Below, one piece after another: positions 48,784 through 58,475 of a stretch of 64,000 bases of DNA. The stretch spans positions 23,862 through 87,861 of the forward strand of contig JAGXKN010000003.1 in the NCBI GenBank assembly GCA_018335195.1, read 5' to 3'. A model generated the notes under the pieces. That model searched no databases and was not told where the DNA came from. It was given only the letters and a program-made list of their open reading frames with translations. Both the position numbers and the translations under genes were made by a program. Every line of letters begins with the position of its first letter. Position 1 is the stretch's first letter. This DNA comes from Desulfobacterales bacterium (GTDB lineage: Bacteria; Desulfobacterota; Desulfobacteria; Desulfobacterales; Desulfosalsimonadaceae).

Positions 48784-49215
48784 ATGGGAAGATTACGGCG
48801 AGATGCCAATCCGGATAGCCGGGAACGGATCGAAAAAATATTTGAAATGCGGCTGAAAGGCTATGTATGGGCGGAAATAGCCGAGGAATTCAATATGGGC
48901 GTTGCCAATGTCCAGCAGGCTTATTACCGGGAATGCCGCTACCGCAAAGCGGCCTTTGAATACCCGTTCATTGAATACATCGGCACGCATACCTACAATG
49001 TGGTACGAAAATGCCTCGGCGAAAAAATACTTAACAATCCCCAGCAACTGGCGGATCTGGAAAATGTCAAAGCCGTCCTGTGCTGGCCGGGGGTGGGAAC
49101 AAAAACCATCCAGGACCTCTCCGAGGGGCTGGAAGAAGCCGGATACGAGGGATTTGATCCCGACGCGGCATACAAGCAGATTTTCCAGCCCAAGTCCCGC
49201 CGCAGAAGCCTTTAA
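48784..49215 (+). CDS. HTH + RNAP alpha-CTD-like helix-hairpin-helix protein
   Basis: Sigma-like HTH (LKGYVWAEIAEEFNMGVANVQQAYYRECRYRK) then NVVRKCLGEKILNNPQQLADLENVKAVLCWPGVGTKTIQDLSEGLEEAGY. Confidence 0.6.
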   Translation: MGRLRRDANPDSRERIEKIFEMRLKGYVWAEIAEEFNMGVANVQQAYYRECRYRKAAFEYPFIEYIGTHTYNVVRKCLGEKILNNPQQLADLENVKAVLCWPGVGTKTIQDLSEGLEEAGYEGFDPDAAYKQIFQPKSRRRSL

Positions 49216-49516
49216 TGCGTGTCCCCCCGGAAGTTCGCTAAATTTTCTCATTCCCGAGGGACCCGATCAATACCGCTCACAAGTACCATCACCCGGTTGC
49301 CGCAATTTTGAGACGACCCATAGTCCGAAGTACGGAGAGATTCATCGGGCAGAAAAAAATCTGCTTTGTGTTTTTGACGGGCTCCGTGGTAATGAATGAG
49401 TATATTCAGTAATTGTATGTTTGCGCACGGACATTCGGATTCCGGAAGGACCAGATCGTGGCCGAACCAGAAGCCGGAAGTTTTTGTTTACGCACCGGAT
49501 CGGATAAGGGGACGGG

Positions 49517-51502
49517 ATGAATCCACAGCATGAAAACGGCAGGCCGCCCGGAAACGGGCAGGATCGCCGCCAGCCGAAATATCCCTGGAGCAGCCCGCAG
49601 GAAAATAATTTCCGGATGTGGGTGTTGCTGGCGGTGATACTGGTTTTTCTGGGGTGGAGCATGTTTTTGAGCCGGGCCGGACCGGAGAAAATCAAATACA
49701 CGACTTTTCTTCGGCAGTTAAATGAAGACAATGTCGCCGAGGTCACGGTAAAAGGAGACAAGATCACCGGCAGCCTCAGGGAAAAGGCCCATAAACCGGA
49801 GCCGTCAAAGGTGGGTGCAGGCGGGACCGGCGCGGAAGACGCCTCCGGGCAGGGCTCCGGTCAGCAGGAGCGCACCCCGCAGGGCACGGCGTATACGCAT
49901 TTTGTGACCTACCTGCCGTCTTTCGGGGACCCGGATCTTATGGACGTGCTGGAATCCCGCGATGTTCCGGTACAGACCGAGCCGAAAAGCGACACCAACT
50001 GGTGGTATCTGATTCTCACTTTCCTGCCTTTTGTGATTCTGATCTGGCTGATATATGCCCAGTTCCGGCAGTTCCAGGGACAGGGGGGCGAGGGCGGCCT
50101 GTTTTCCATCGGAAAAAGCCGGGCCCGGCTCTATGAGCGGAGCCAGGAATCGACCAGCTTCGATGATGTGGCCGGAGCCGAAGGGGCCAAGACAGAGCTT
50201 TCCGAACTGGTTTCCTTTCTCAAGGATCCGGGAAAAATCCGGGACCTCGGGGCCGAAGTGCCTAAGGGTGTGATGCTGGTCGGCCCCCCGGGTACCGGCA
50301 AAACCCTGCTGGCCCGGGCGGTGGCGGGCGAGGCGGATGTGCCCTTTTTCAGCATCACCGGCTCGGATTTCATGGAAATGTTCGTGGGTGTGGGGGCAAA
50401 GCGCGTACGCAGCCTGTTTGCAGATGCCAAGAAAAACGCGCCCAGCATTATTTTTATCGACGAGCTCGATGCCATCGGCCGCCGGCGCGGGGCCGGATTG
50501 GGCGGCGGACACGACGAGCGGGAGCAGACCTTAAACCAGATGCTCTCCGAGCTGGACGGATTCGAGGCAAACGAGGACGTGATCGTCATGACCGCCACGA
50601 ACCGTCCGGACGTGCTGGATCCGGCATTAATGCGCCCCGGGCGCTTTGACCGGCGGATTATGGTGGATTTGCCCAGTACCGCCGACCGCAAAAAGATCCT
50701 GGAGGTATATATCAGAAACAAGCGCCTGGCCGATGACGTGGACCTGGATTCCCTGGCGCGCAGTACTCCGGGTTTTTCCGGGGCGGACCTGGAAAACATG
50801 TTAAATGAAGCCGCACTGATGGCCGCCCGCAAGGAAAAAAAGGTCATCGACAACGAGGCCATCGAGCAGGCCAGAGACAAAATCCTCATGGGTCTGGTCC
50901 GGCAGGGTCTGGCCCTGACCGAGGAGGAAAAGCAGATGGTGGCCTACCATGAATCCGGGCACGCCATTGTCGGGGCTTCCCTGACATACGCCGACCCGGT
51001 CCACAAGGTTTCCATCGTGCCGCGAAGCCTTGCTATGGGTGCCACCCAGCAGTTACCCGAAGGGGAGAAGTACATATACCACAGGCAATACCTGTCAGAT
51101 CGGCTTGCGGTGATTATGGGCGGCCGGGCGGCCGAAGTGCTGGTTTTTGAAACAGCCACCAGCGGTGCGGGAAACGATCTGCAGAATGCCACGCAGATCG
51201 CCCGGCGCATGGTGCTGGAATACGGCATGAGCGGCCGTTTTGAGCACATGGCCCTGGGTTCGCAAAGTGAAAATGTGTTTCTGGGTGAAGAACTCGGAAA
51301 AACCCGACAATACAGTGAGTCCACTGCCCGGGAAGTGGACCGGGAGGTTGAATCCCTGCTCAGCCAGGCCTTTTCACGGGCCCGGCAGATCCTTGAGGAA
51401 AACCGGCAGGCCATGGATCGCTTGGCAGAAAGCCTGGTGGAAAACGAGGAGATCCCCGGTGAGCAGGTCTACGATCTGCTCGGCGGCAAGCAAAATACCT
51501 GA
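49517..51502 (+). CDS. ftsH: ATP-dependent zinc metalloprotease FtsH
   Basis: [53 protein letters not shown]. Confidence 0.97.
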   Translation: MNPQHENGRPPGNGQDRRQPKYPWSSPQENNFRMWVLLAVILVFLGWSMFLSRAGPEKIKYTTFLRQLNEDNVAEVTVKGDKITGSLREKAHKPEPSKVGAGGTGAEDASGQGSGQQERTPQGTAYTHFVTYLPSFGDPDLMDVLESRDVPVQTEPKSDTNWWYLILTFLPFVILIWLIYAQFRQFQGQGGEGGLFSIGKSRARLYERSQESTSFDDVAGAEGAKTELSELVSFLKDPGKIRDLGAEVPKGVMLVGPPGTGKTLLARAVAGEADVPFFSITGSDFMEMFVGVGAKRVRSLFADAKKNAPSIIFIDELDAIGRRRGAGLGGGHDEREQTLNQMLSELDGFEANEDVIVMTATNRPDVLDPALMRPGRFDRRIMVDLPSTADRKKILEVYIRNKRLADDVDLDSLARSTPGFSGADLENMLNEAALMAARKEKKVIDNEAIEQARDKILMGLVRQGLALTEEEKQMVAYHESGHAIVGASLTYADPVHKVSIVPRSLAMGATQQLPEGEKYIYHRQYLSDRLAVIMGGRAAEVLVFETATSGAGNDLQNATQIARRMVLEYGMSGRFEHMALGSQSENVFLGEELGKTRQYSESTAREVDREVESLLSQAFSRARQILEENRQAMDRLAESLVENEEIPGEQVYDLLGGKQNT

Positions 51503-51537
51503 GATCCGGTCACAGCCCGTATCATAACAACAAAGCA

Positions 51538-51579
51538 CACGAGCCGCACGAAGAAACCGCTGTCTTCGTGCGGCTCGTG
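51538..51579. terminator. hairpin terminator between convergent ftsH and membrane protein gene
   Basis: 16-bp perfect stem cacgagccgcacgaag/cttcgtgcggctcgtg. Confidence 0.7.
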
Positions 51580-51598
51580 GTTGTAAATATTTACAGAA

Positions 51599-52018
51599 TC
51601 AGTGGCCGCCGACCTTGAGCAGCCCGCTTGCGGCCAACACCAGAATCAGTACCTCGATCCCGGCCAGGAGTGCATAGACCTTGTCGTTTTGTCTGAGCAG
51701 AATCGGGATAATGGTCAGATAGCTGAAAATGGTCACGCCCGCCAGCAGGGCGATGGGGATGAAATTCAAAAAGTCCCCGTATCCCAGAAAACCGACCCAT
51801 CCCCAGCCGTCCGGAATACCGGCCTGATGCAGGTAATCGTCTGCGGACTGCTGCCAGTAGTCAGCAATCTTGTCCAATGGGATATACGGATCCACGATGC
51901 CTGTGGCATAAAGAAGAAAAGTGAGCAAAAGCAGCAGCAAGCCGAGATACATGCCTTTTTCCAGCATTTCGGCATAAAGCTGCTGTTCCGGGGTGACGTA
52001 TTTACTCGGGTCCGCCAT
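51599..52018 (-). CDS. small integral membrane protein, possible partner of TauE/SafE permease
   Basis: MADPSKYVTPEQQLYAEMLEKGMYLGLLLLLLTFLLYATGIVDPYIPLD...; 3-4 TM. Confidence 0.65.
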   Translation of the reverse strand: MADPSKYVTPEQQLYAEMLEKGMYLGLLLLLLTFLLYATGIVDPYIPLDKIADYWQQSADDYLHQAGIPDGWGWVGFLGYGDFLNFIPIALLAGVTIFSYLTIIPILLRQNDKVYALLAGIEVLILVLAASGLLKVGGH

Positions 52019-52109
52019 GGGTATGCCTCCTCTGTTTATTCTCGTGCCTGAATGAAAACTCGGGTTCAAGCAAAATCCGAAAATCGGAAATCAAATACCA
52101 ACCGGCCGT

Positions 52110-53069
52110 TTATATGCCGATGCCTTTTAAAAACGCCTTGATTCCGGCAAAGGCCAGGATCACGATCACCATCCACCGGATAAAGGTGGGCTTGGCGATT
52201 TTCAGCAGTCGGACGCCCACAAACGAACCCAGCATGATGCCCACCAGGGAAGGAACTACCATCATCGGGATCACGCACCCCTTGTTCAGATAAATCCATG
52301 CCGCAGAGGTGTCCGTGATGGAAAGCAGGAACTTGCTGGTGGCCACACTGATTTTAAGCGGCGCGCCCATCACCAGGTTGAGAACAGGCACGTTGGCCCA
52401 GCCGGCCCCAAGACCGAACAGTCCGGCCATCAGGCCGATGCCTATAAACAGCACCAAGCCCAGCGGCGTGCGGTGAACTTTCCAGTCCACCTCCTTGCCT
52501 GAGCTGTCCTCGTAGTAGACCCCGTAAATGCGAAGCACCGAGGATAGCTTGTCTGACTGGGGCACATCCGGGTATTCCGCCTTTTTGGCGGTGAGCATCA
52601 GCACGCAGATGCCCATGATGGTAAGCCCGAGGAAAATCTGGACGAGGTAGGTCGGCAGGGCCAGCCCGATCATCGCCCCGGCAATGGCGCAGGTCGATGC
52701 GATCAGCGCCACCGGGATGGCCAGCCGCAGACTGGCCAGCCCGGACTTGAGCAGCCCGGGACCTGCGGCCAGTGCGCCGGAAAGCGCCACCAGCAGGCCG
52801 GCTCCCCTGACAAAGTCCAGGTGAAAGGGGAAAAATCCGCTGATAATGGGAACATACAGCACACCGCCGCCGACTCCGCCCAGCACGGCAAATATTCCCA
52901 GTACAAACGTGACAACAAAAAGTACCAGCGGCCAGAACCACCATGCATGGTCGCCGGCTGCCTCTGCCATCATCTCCGTGGCATCCTTTGCAAACGCGGG
53001 GCTGATGGCACTTGACAGAAGAAACACAACACTCAGAATCAACAGTATGATCCAGGCTTTTTTCCGCAT
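52110..53069 (-). CDS. TauE/SafE family sulfite exporter-like permease
   Basis: GGVGGGVLYVPIISGFFPFHLDFVRGAGLLVALSGALAAGPGLLKSGLAS; LFGLGAGWANVPVLNLVMGAP. Confidence 0.87.
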   Translation of the reverse strand: MRKKAWIILLILSVVFLLSSAISPAFAKDATEMMAEAAGDHAWWFWPLVLFVVTFVLGIFAVLGGVGGGVLYVPIISGFFPFHLDFVRGAGLLVALSGALAAGPGLLKSGLASLRLAIPVALIASTCAIAGAMIGLALPTYLVQIFLGLTIMGICVLMLTAKKAEYPDVPQSDKLSSVLRIYGVYYEDSSGKEVDWKVHRTPLGLVLFIGIGLMAGLFGLGAGWANVPVLNLVMGAPLKISVATSKFLLSITDTSAAWIYLNKGCVIPMMVVPSLVGIMLGSFVGVRLLKIAKPTFIRWMVIVILAFAGIKAFLKGIGI

Positions 53070-53079
53070 TTTCCCTCCC

Positions 53080-53094
53080 TGGCAATTGGGTTGC
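53080..53094 (+). promoter_or_regulatory. candidate sigma-54 promoter upstream of HK 53206
   Basis: TGGCAATTGGGTTGC: GG-N10-GC spacing, TTGC -12 element. Confidence 0.5.
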
Positions 53095-53205
53095 GACGGT
53101 TGTGGCTTTGTTGAACTTGCAGCCAGCATAATTTTCTGCATATAATATAAAAATAAGACAATTAACTGAGAAGTTGCTGCTTGTCAAATTGAAAATCCGG
53201 ATGCC

Positions 53206-54648
53206 GTGATGAAAAATACCTACCCCATGAATGCCGCGGTGGTCGGCTGCGGTGAGAGGTGCCGTCGCTTTCTGGAATATCTGCTGGATGCCCGGCTTCA
53301 GTGGCTGCCCATAAATCTTGTCGGTCTGGCATGTCCGGAGCCAACAGACAGGGCCTGCGAGCTGGCCCGGAAAAATGGCATTTACAGGACAAGCGATTAC
53401 CGGGACCTCTATGAGATGGAAAACCTGCACCTGCTGATCAATCTCATGGATCCGCAGGTTCCGGGCATTGATCTGGCCGGCACCAAGCCGTCGCACCTCC
53501 GGCTCATCGACGGCGATTTGGCGGATCTGTTCCGGGAGTTTTTCCATCGGGCCCGGCAGTGGGACGACCGGCTTTTGGAGATTAAACAATGGTTTTCCAA
53601 AAGCGAGCATAAATTCCGTTCCCTGGTGGAAAATTCCCTGACCGGGATCTATATCAACCTGGACGGCCGGATCGTTTTTGCCAATAAACGTTTTGCCGAT
53701 ATATTCGGCTACACGCCCGAGAAAATCCTCGGGGTCCATTACCTGGAACTGGTGCACCCGGAGGATCACAAAAAAGTCCGGGAGATCCACAGAAAACGCC
53801 TGAACCGGGAAGCGGCTCCGCAGGAGTATGAATCGCGGGGACTGACCCGGGACGGCAGCACCGTGTGGTTAAACCGGCGCAACACCCGAATCGAGTATGA
53901 AGGCCGGCCAGCCATCCTCGGGAACATGGTGGACATTACAGAACAGAAGCAGGTGACCGATAAGCTGATGCAGATGGAAAAGCTGGCTTCCCTGGGCACG
54001 TTGACCGCGGGCGTGGCTCATGAACTCAACAACCCGTTAAACAATATATCCGGATCTTTGGAAATTGTCCTGGAAGAGTGGGAGGACGGCGATGACGCCT
54101 TCAAGAAAAACCTGCTCCAGGATATGGCACACCAAGTGGAGCGGGGCCAGGAGATCATCCGGGGACTGCTGGATTTTTCCCGCGGCGAGGCGCTGGATGT
54201 CAAGTCCGTGGATTTTTATGATCTGGCCGCCCGGGCAATCGGCCGGGTCCGGGAGCAGATCCCGCAAAACGTGCGGGTGGAATTTGACATTGCAGAATCC
54301 GAGCAGGCCAAGCTGTCCTACTATCATATACAGCGTGTGCTGATCAATCTCGTGGTCAATGCGCTGCAGGCAATGGGAGAGCAGGGCGGCTGTCTGCGGA
54401 TCGCCGCCTGGCATGTGCCCGAGGAAAACCGGTTTTGTTTTTCGGTTGCAGACACCGGCAAAGGCATTGAACAGGCGGATTTAAAGCGGATTTTTGATCC
54501 TTTTTACACCACCAAGGAGCCAAGCAAGGGCACGGGCATGGGGCTTTCGATTACCCACGGCATTGTCCGGCAGCACAGCGGGCGTATTGATGTCCACAGC
54601 CAGCCGGGCGCGGGCACCACCTTTACTGTCTGCCTGCCGGAGTATTGA
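53206..54648 (+). CDS. PAS histidine kinase with Rossmann-like N-terminal domain
   Basis: N-term AAVVGCGERCRRFLEYLLDARLQWLPINLVGLACPEPTDRACELARKNGIYRTSDYRDLYEMENLHLLINLMD; PAS; H-box GTLTAGVAHELNNPLNN; HATPase GTGMGLSITHGIV. Confidence 0.9.
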   Translation: MMKNTYPMNAAVVGCGERCRRFLEYLLDARLQWLPINLVGLACPEPTDRACELARKNGIYRTSDYRDLYEMENLHLLINLMDPQVPGIDLAGTKPSHLRLIDGDLADLFREFFHRARQWDDRLLEIKQWFSKSEHKFRSLVENSLTGIYINLDGRIVFANKRFADIFGYTPEKILGVHYLELVHPEDHKKVREIHRKRLNREAAPQEYESRGLTRDGSTVWLNRRNTRIEYEGRPAILGNMVDITEQKQVTDKLMQMEKLASLGTLTAGVAHELNNPLNNISGSLEIVLEEWEDGDDAFKKNLLQDMAHQVERGQEIIRGLLDFSRGEALDVKSVDFYDLAARAIGRVREQIPQNVRVEFDIAESEQAKLSYYHIQRVLINLVVNALQAMGEQGGCLRIAAWHVPEENRFCFSVADTGKGIEQADLKRIFDPFYTTKEPSKGTGMGLSITHGIVRQHSGRIDVHSQPGAGTTFTVCLPEY

Positions 54649-54654
54649 TGCGGC

Positions 54655-56055
54655 TTATTCTTCTATCCCGTATCGTTTGATTTTCCGCCACAGGGAGACC
54701 CGGTCGATATCCATGATTTTGGCGGCCCGGGTCTTGTTGCCGTTGCATTTTTTCAGCACCCACTGGATGTATCGTTTTTCCTGCTCGGCAATGGTGGGAA
54801 TCTCGTTATTGATGTGTCGGTAGGTTTCAATGGACAGGTTCCGGATGTCCTCGGGCAGGTTGTCCGCGGTAATCATGCTCCCGTTTTCAAGGGCCACGGC
54901 CCGCTCGATGATATTTTCCAGCTCGCGCACATTGCCGGGCCATCCGTACTGGCACAGCAGCTGCATTGCCTCGGCATCGATGCCCTGGATAGTTTTATTC
55001 ATCTGGCGGCTTTTCTCCTTGAGGAAATAATGGGCCAGAAGCGGTATGTCGCTTTTTCTTTGGCAAAGCGGCGGCAGTTGGATGGAGATGACATTGAGCC
55101 GGTAGAACAGGTCCTGGCGGAATTGTCCGGTATCTTCTGCGATATCTTTCTGCAGGTCCCGGTGTGTGGCGGCGATAAACCGCACATTCGAGGAAATCGG
55201 CTCCACGCCGCCAACCCGGTAAAAGATTTTTTCCTGGATGGTCCGCAAAAGCCGCACCTGCATGGATTGGGGCATATCGCCCACCTCGTCTAAAAATATG
55301 GTCCCGCCTTCGGCGGTTTCAAGCAGGCCTGCAGTCTTTTTGTCCGCGCCGGTAAACGCCCCCTTTTCGTGGCCGAAAAGCTCATTTGCCATGAGCTCTT
55401 CCGTAAAAGAACCGCAGTTAAAGGCCACGAACCGGTTGTTCGCTCTGGGGCTCAGGGCGTGAATGGCTTTTGCCGCAAGTTCCTTGCCGGTGCCGCTTTC
55501 GCCGAAGATCAATACATTGCTATCCGACGGGGCGATCTGCCGGATGGTTTTCTGTACTTCGATCATGGCATCGCTTTTGCCAACGATAAACGGCACTTCG
55601 CCCGGGCTTTTCAGGGATGCTTTCAGCCTGCGGTTTTCCAGCAGGAGCCGGCGCTTGAACAGGGCCTCGGAGACGATTTTCCGGATTTCTTCGATTTTAT
55701 AGGGCTTGGCGATATAATGGTAAGCGCCTTTTTGTAAGGCCTTTACCGCTGAGTTGACCGTGGCATACCCGGTAATCAGGATCACCTCGGTATCCGGCAG
55801 CAGTTCCCGGGTTTTTTCCAGCACCGCCATTCCGTCGATATCCTGCATTTTCAGGTCGGTAATCACCAGGTCCACGGTGGTGCTTTTCATTACCTCCACG
55901 GCTTCGGTGCCGTTGCCGGCGGAAATTACTTGGTAGCCTTCCTTTTTTAAAACATGCTCCAGGTTTTTCCGCGCAATGGACTCGTCCTCGACCACCAGTA
56001 TCCGGGGCGCTTCTGAATTTTGCCCGTCATTTGCGCTGTGGTTGATCTCGTCCAT
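54655..56055 (-). CDS. sigma-54-dependent response regulator (REC-AAA-Fis HTH, NtrC family)
   Basis: [36 protein letters not shown]; C-term [29 protein letters not shown]. Confidence 0.95.
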   Translation of the reverse strand: [466 protein letters not shown]

Positions 56056-56064
56056 TGCCGTGGG

Positions 56065-57510
56065 TTATTCGCTGGCGGTTGAATGGGTATCGCTGCCATA
56101 AATCGGCAGGTATACATAGAATGTCGTGCCTTCGCCTTCCCGGCTTTCCACGTGAATGCGGCCGCCGTGGTTTTCCACGATCCCATGGGAAACCGACAGA
56201 CCCAGGCCCGTGCCCGTGCCCACCTCCTTGGTGGAATAAAACGGATCGAATATTTTGTCCAAATGGGCTTTTGGGATGCCTTTTCCTGTATCCTGCACCT
56301 GGAGGCAGATTTCATTTGTTTCTGTAACCTGCTCTGCCCGGATTGTCAACTCGCCCCGGCCGTCCATGGCATGAACCGCGTTTAAGATCAGGTTGATCAA
56401 TACCTGCTGGATTCGGCGAAAATCCATGACAGCATACAGGTCCCCGGGCACGTTGATGGACAGGTTCACCGAGCTGGGCAGTTCCCCCTTGATCAGCTTT
56501 ATGGTTTGGTCGATCAGGGATTCGATGGCCACTTGTTTCGGCTTGAAATCCCGTTCCCTGGAAAACTCCAGCAGGGCCTTGACAATGTCCCGGGCCCGTT
56601 CAACCTGGGTTTCCGCGTCTGTGAGCAATTCCCTGTTGTATGCCGGATCTCCGCCTTCGATTTCTTCGATGGCGATTTGCAGGGAGGTGGAGATGTTGTT
56701 TAGCGGATTGTTCAACTCGTGGGCCACGCCAGAGGTCAGCGTGCCCAGCGAAGCCATTTTCCGGCTTTGCACGAGCTGTTCGTTTCGCTTGCCCAGTTCG
56801 ATGATCATGGTATTGAGGCTGTTGACGAACTCGTCGAATTCGTCCCCGGTTTGAAGCGGCGGGATCTTTTCGTAATCGCCGTCTGCAATCTTGCGTACAG
56901 CCTGATTGATTTTTTTCAGGGGCCGGTTGACCTTGAAAATCAGGTAAAAGGCCACGAACATCGCCAGGATAAATACGCAAAGCGTGCCCAGAAATATGTA
57001 GAGGCGCGATTCCTTGACAAGCCGGTCAACACTGAGGCGCTCCTTTTCGACCATATCTTCGAGGTCAGAGGTGATCTTGCGGCCGAGTTCCCGGGTGGCT
57101 TCGCGGTTTTCCGTTTCTGAGACAAGCTCCGCTTTGCCTTTTTCCCCGTAACGCTTGTGCATCTGTACAAGCGAGTTTTGGTATCGCTTCAATTCCGCAT
57201 AATACCGGGAAAGATTCTTATGCCGGGCATGCTCCTGGTATTTGTCAATAATGTCTGCCAGTTGCTTCCGGGCCGAAGTGCTGTAATCAATGGCTTCGGT
57301 AATATCCTTTTCATTGAAATACAGGAAATAGTTTTTTTCATACCGCCGGGCCTCGAGGATGGTATTGAGCAGCCGGTTTTTTTCCGTGATGATATGAAAT
57401 TTCAGGCTCAGCAGATTGTTGCGATAGTCGCTGATTGCCCAGATGAGCCCGCCGAGCAGCACCAGCGTGATAAATGCGATTGAAATTCGTTTTTGTACGC
57501 TAAGTTTCAT
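56065..57510 (-). CDS. HAMP-containing membrane sensor histidine kinase
   Basis: Two TMs flanking periplasmic helices, HAMP, ASLGTLTSGVAHELNNPLNNIS, GTGLGLSVSHGIV. Confidence 0.93.
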   Translation of the reverse strand: MKLSVQKRISIAFITLVLLGGLIWAISDYRNNLLSLKFHIITEKNRLLNTILEARRYEKNYFLYFNEKDITEAIDYSTSARKQLADIIDKYQEHARHKNLSRYYAELKRYQNSLVQMHKRYGEKGKAELVSETENREATRELGRKITSDLEDMVEKERLSVDRLVKESRLYIFLGTLCVFILAMFVAFYLIFKVNRPLKKINQAVRKIADGDYEKIPPLQTGDEFDEFVNSLNTMIIELGKRNEQLVQSRKMASLGTLTSGVAHELNNPLNNISTSLQIAIEEIEGGDPAYNRELLTDAETQVERARDIVKALLEFSRERDFKPKQVAIESLIDQTIKLIKGELPSSVNLSINVPGDLYAVMDFRRIQQVLINLILNAVHAMDGRGELTIRAEQVTETNEICLQVQDTGKGIPKAHLDKIFDPFYSTKEVGTGTGLGLSVSHGIVENHGGRIHVESREGEGTTFYVYLPIYGSDTHSTASE

Positions 57511-57520
57511 GACAATCCGC

Positions 57521-58384
57521 TTAAGTATACTCGGTTGGGGCAATTTCATAAATCACGTTTTTGATTCCCGGGATATCCTTGATGGCTTTTGCAATTTCAT
57601 TCCGGGTTTCCTGCTTGATCTTTTGCCCGAGATAGTCCTGGGTTTTTTGATTCATGTAGCTCGTTTTGCGGATGCTCGGCGTCCCGGCCCGGATATGCAC
57701 AATCCCGTTGTTGGCATGGACCGCGTACTTCATATCGAGTTTGACCGCATTTTCAATGGCGGCCGTAACCCGGCTGCGGAGGGCCAAGTCCGCAATCGCC
57801 TGTCTGGATTCCGGTGTTGCGGCAAACGCATCCATTTGCGCTGTATGATATATGATTTTACAGGCGTCTTCAATGTTGAGGTTTTTTATGTGAATAATGA
57901 TATCATAAAGATTCGGGTCTGTAATGTCGATCTTGTATAGATAGTTGGCCCAGCGGACCCTCTGCTGGTCTTCGGCCGTGATATGCCGCATGGCCTCCTT
58001 GTCGGTTATGTCGTGGCTTTGCTGCATGAACGCGATGCGGTCTGCAATGTCGGCCAGGATCCGGATATTGAGCACGTGGGAGATATTGGGCAGCAGCAGG
58101 TGGGAAGCATGTCCGTGGTATATCAGGTTGTCGTTTACGGCATGTTCCAGCAGCATGGCCTGGATATAGGAAAGATACTGTTCCTTTCCCCGGGTAAACC
58201 GTTCCAGCACGGAAGGGGCATGAACGGACTTGATCAAGTCCTTTTCCGGAACATGGTATATCTGGGCGGCTTCCTCGATCAGCGTTTCCCGGCTGATGAC
58301 CTTATAACCGAGCATTTCGCCGGTTTTTTCAGCGACGTCCTTTCCGTGGCTGAAACATCCGCGCGAGATGATGATGATCGCCAT
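57521..58384 (-). CDS. cytidylate kinase-like protein with C-terminal BON-like domain
   Basis: MAIIIISRGCFSHGKDVAEKTGEMLGYKVISRETLIEEA (AAK/Cmk-like P-loop region); C-term VTAAIENAVKLDMKYAVHANNGIVHIRAG...AKAIKDIPGIKNVIYEI. Confidence 0.75.
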   Translation of the reverse strand: MAIIIISRGCFSHGKDVAEKTGEMLGYKVISRETLIEEAAQIYHVPEKDLIKSVHAPSVLERFTRGKEQYLSYIQAMLLEHAVNDNLIYHGHASHLLLPNISHVLNIRILADIADRIAFMQQSHDITDKEAMRHITAEDQQRVRWANYLYKIDITDPNLYDIIIHIKNLNIEDACKIIYHTAQMDAFAATPESRQAIADLALRSRVTAAIENAVKLDMKYAVHANNGIVHIRAGTPSIRKTSYMNQKTQDYLGQKIKQETRNEIAKAIKDIPGIKNVIYEIAPTEYT

Positions 58385-58475
58385 AACAAGCTCCTTTGCC
58401 TGGATAATTGTTTGAAGAAATGCGCTGGCAAGAAAATTTCCAGACTTCCTGCAGCCACTGTCCAACGGGAAACAT

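Noticed and set aside
49517-51502. FtsH as part of the proteolysis island
   Set aside because: Looks like a standard FtsH, separated from the 53-64 kb genes by a terminator and the tauE operon; no sigma-54 site seen upstream.
52354-53790. 478-aa minus-strand ORF overlapping tauE and the HK
   Set aside because: Out-of-frame overlap of two convincing genes; no recognisable domain.
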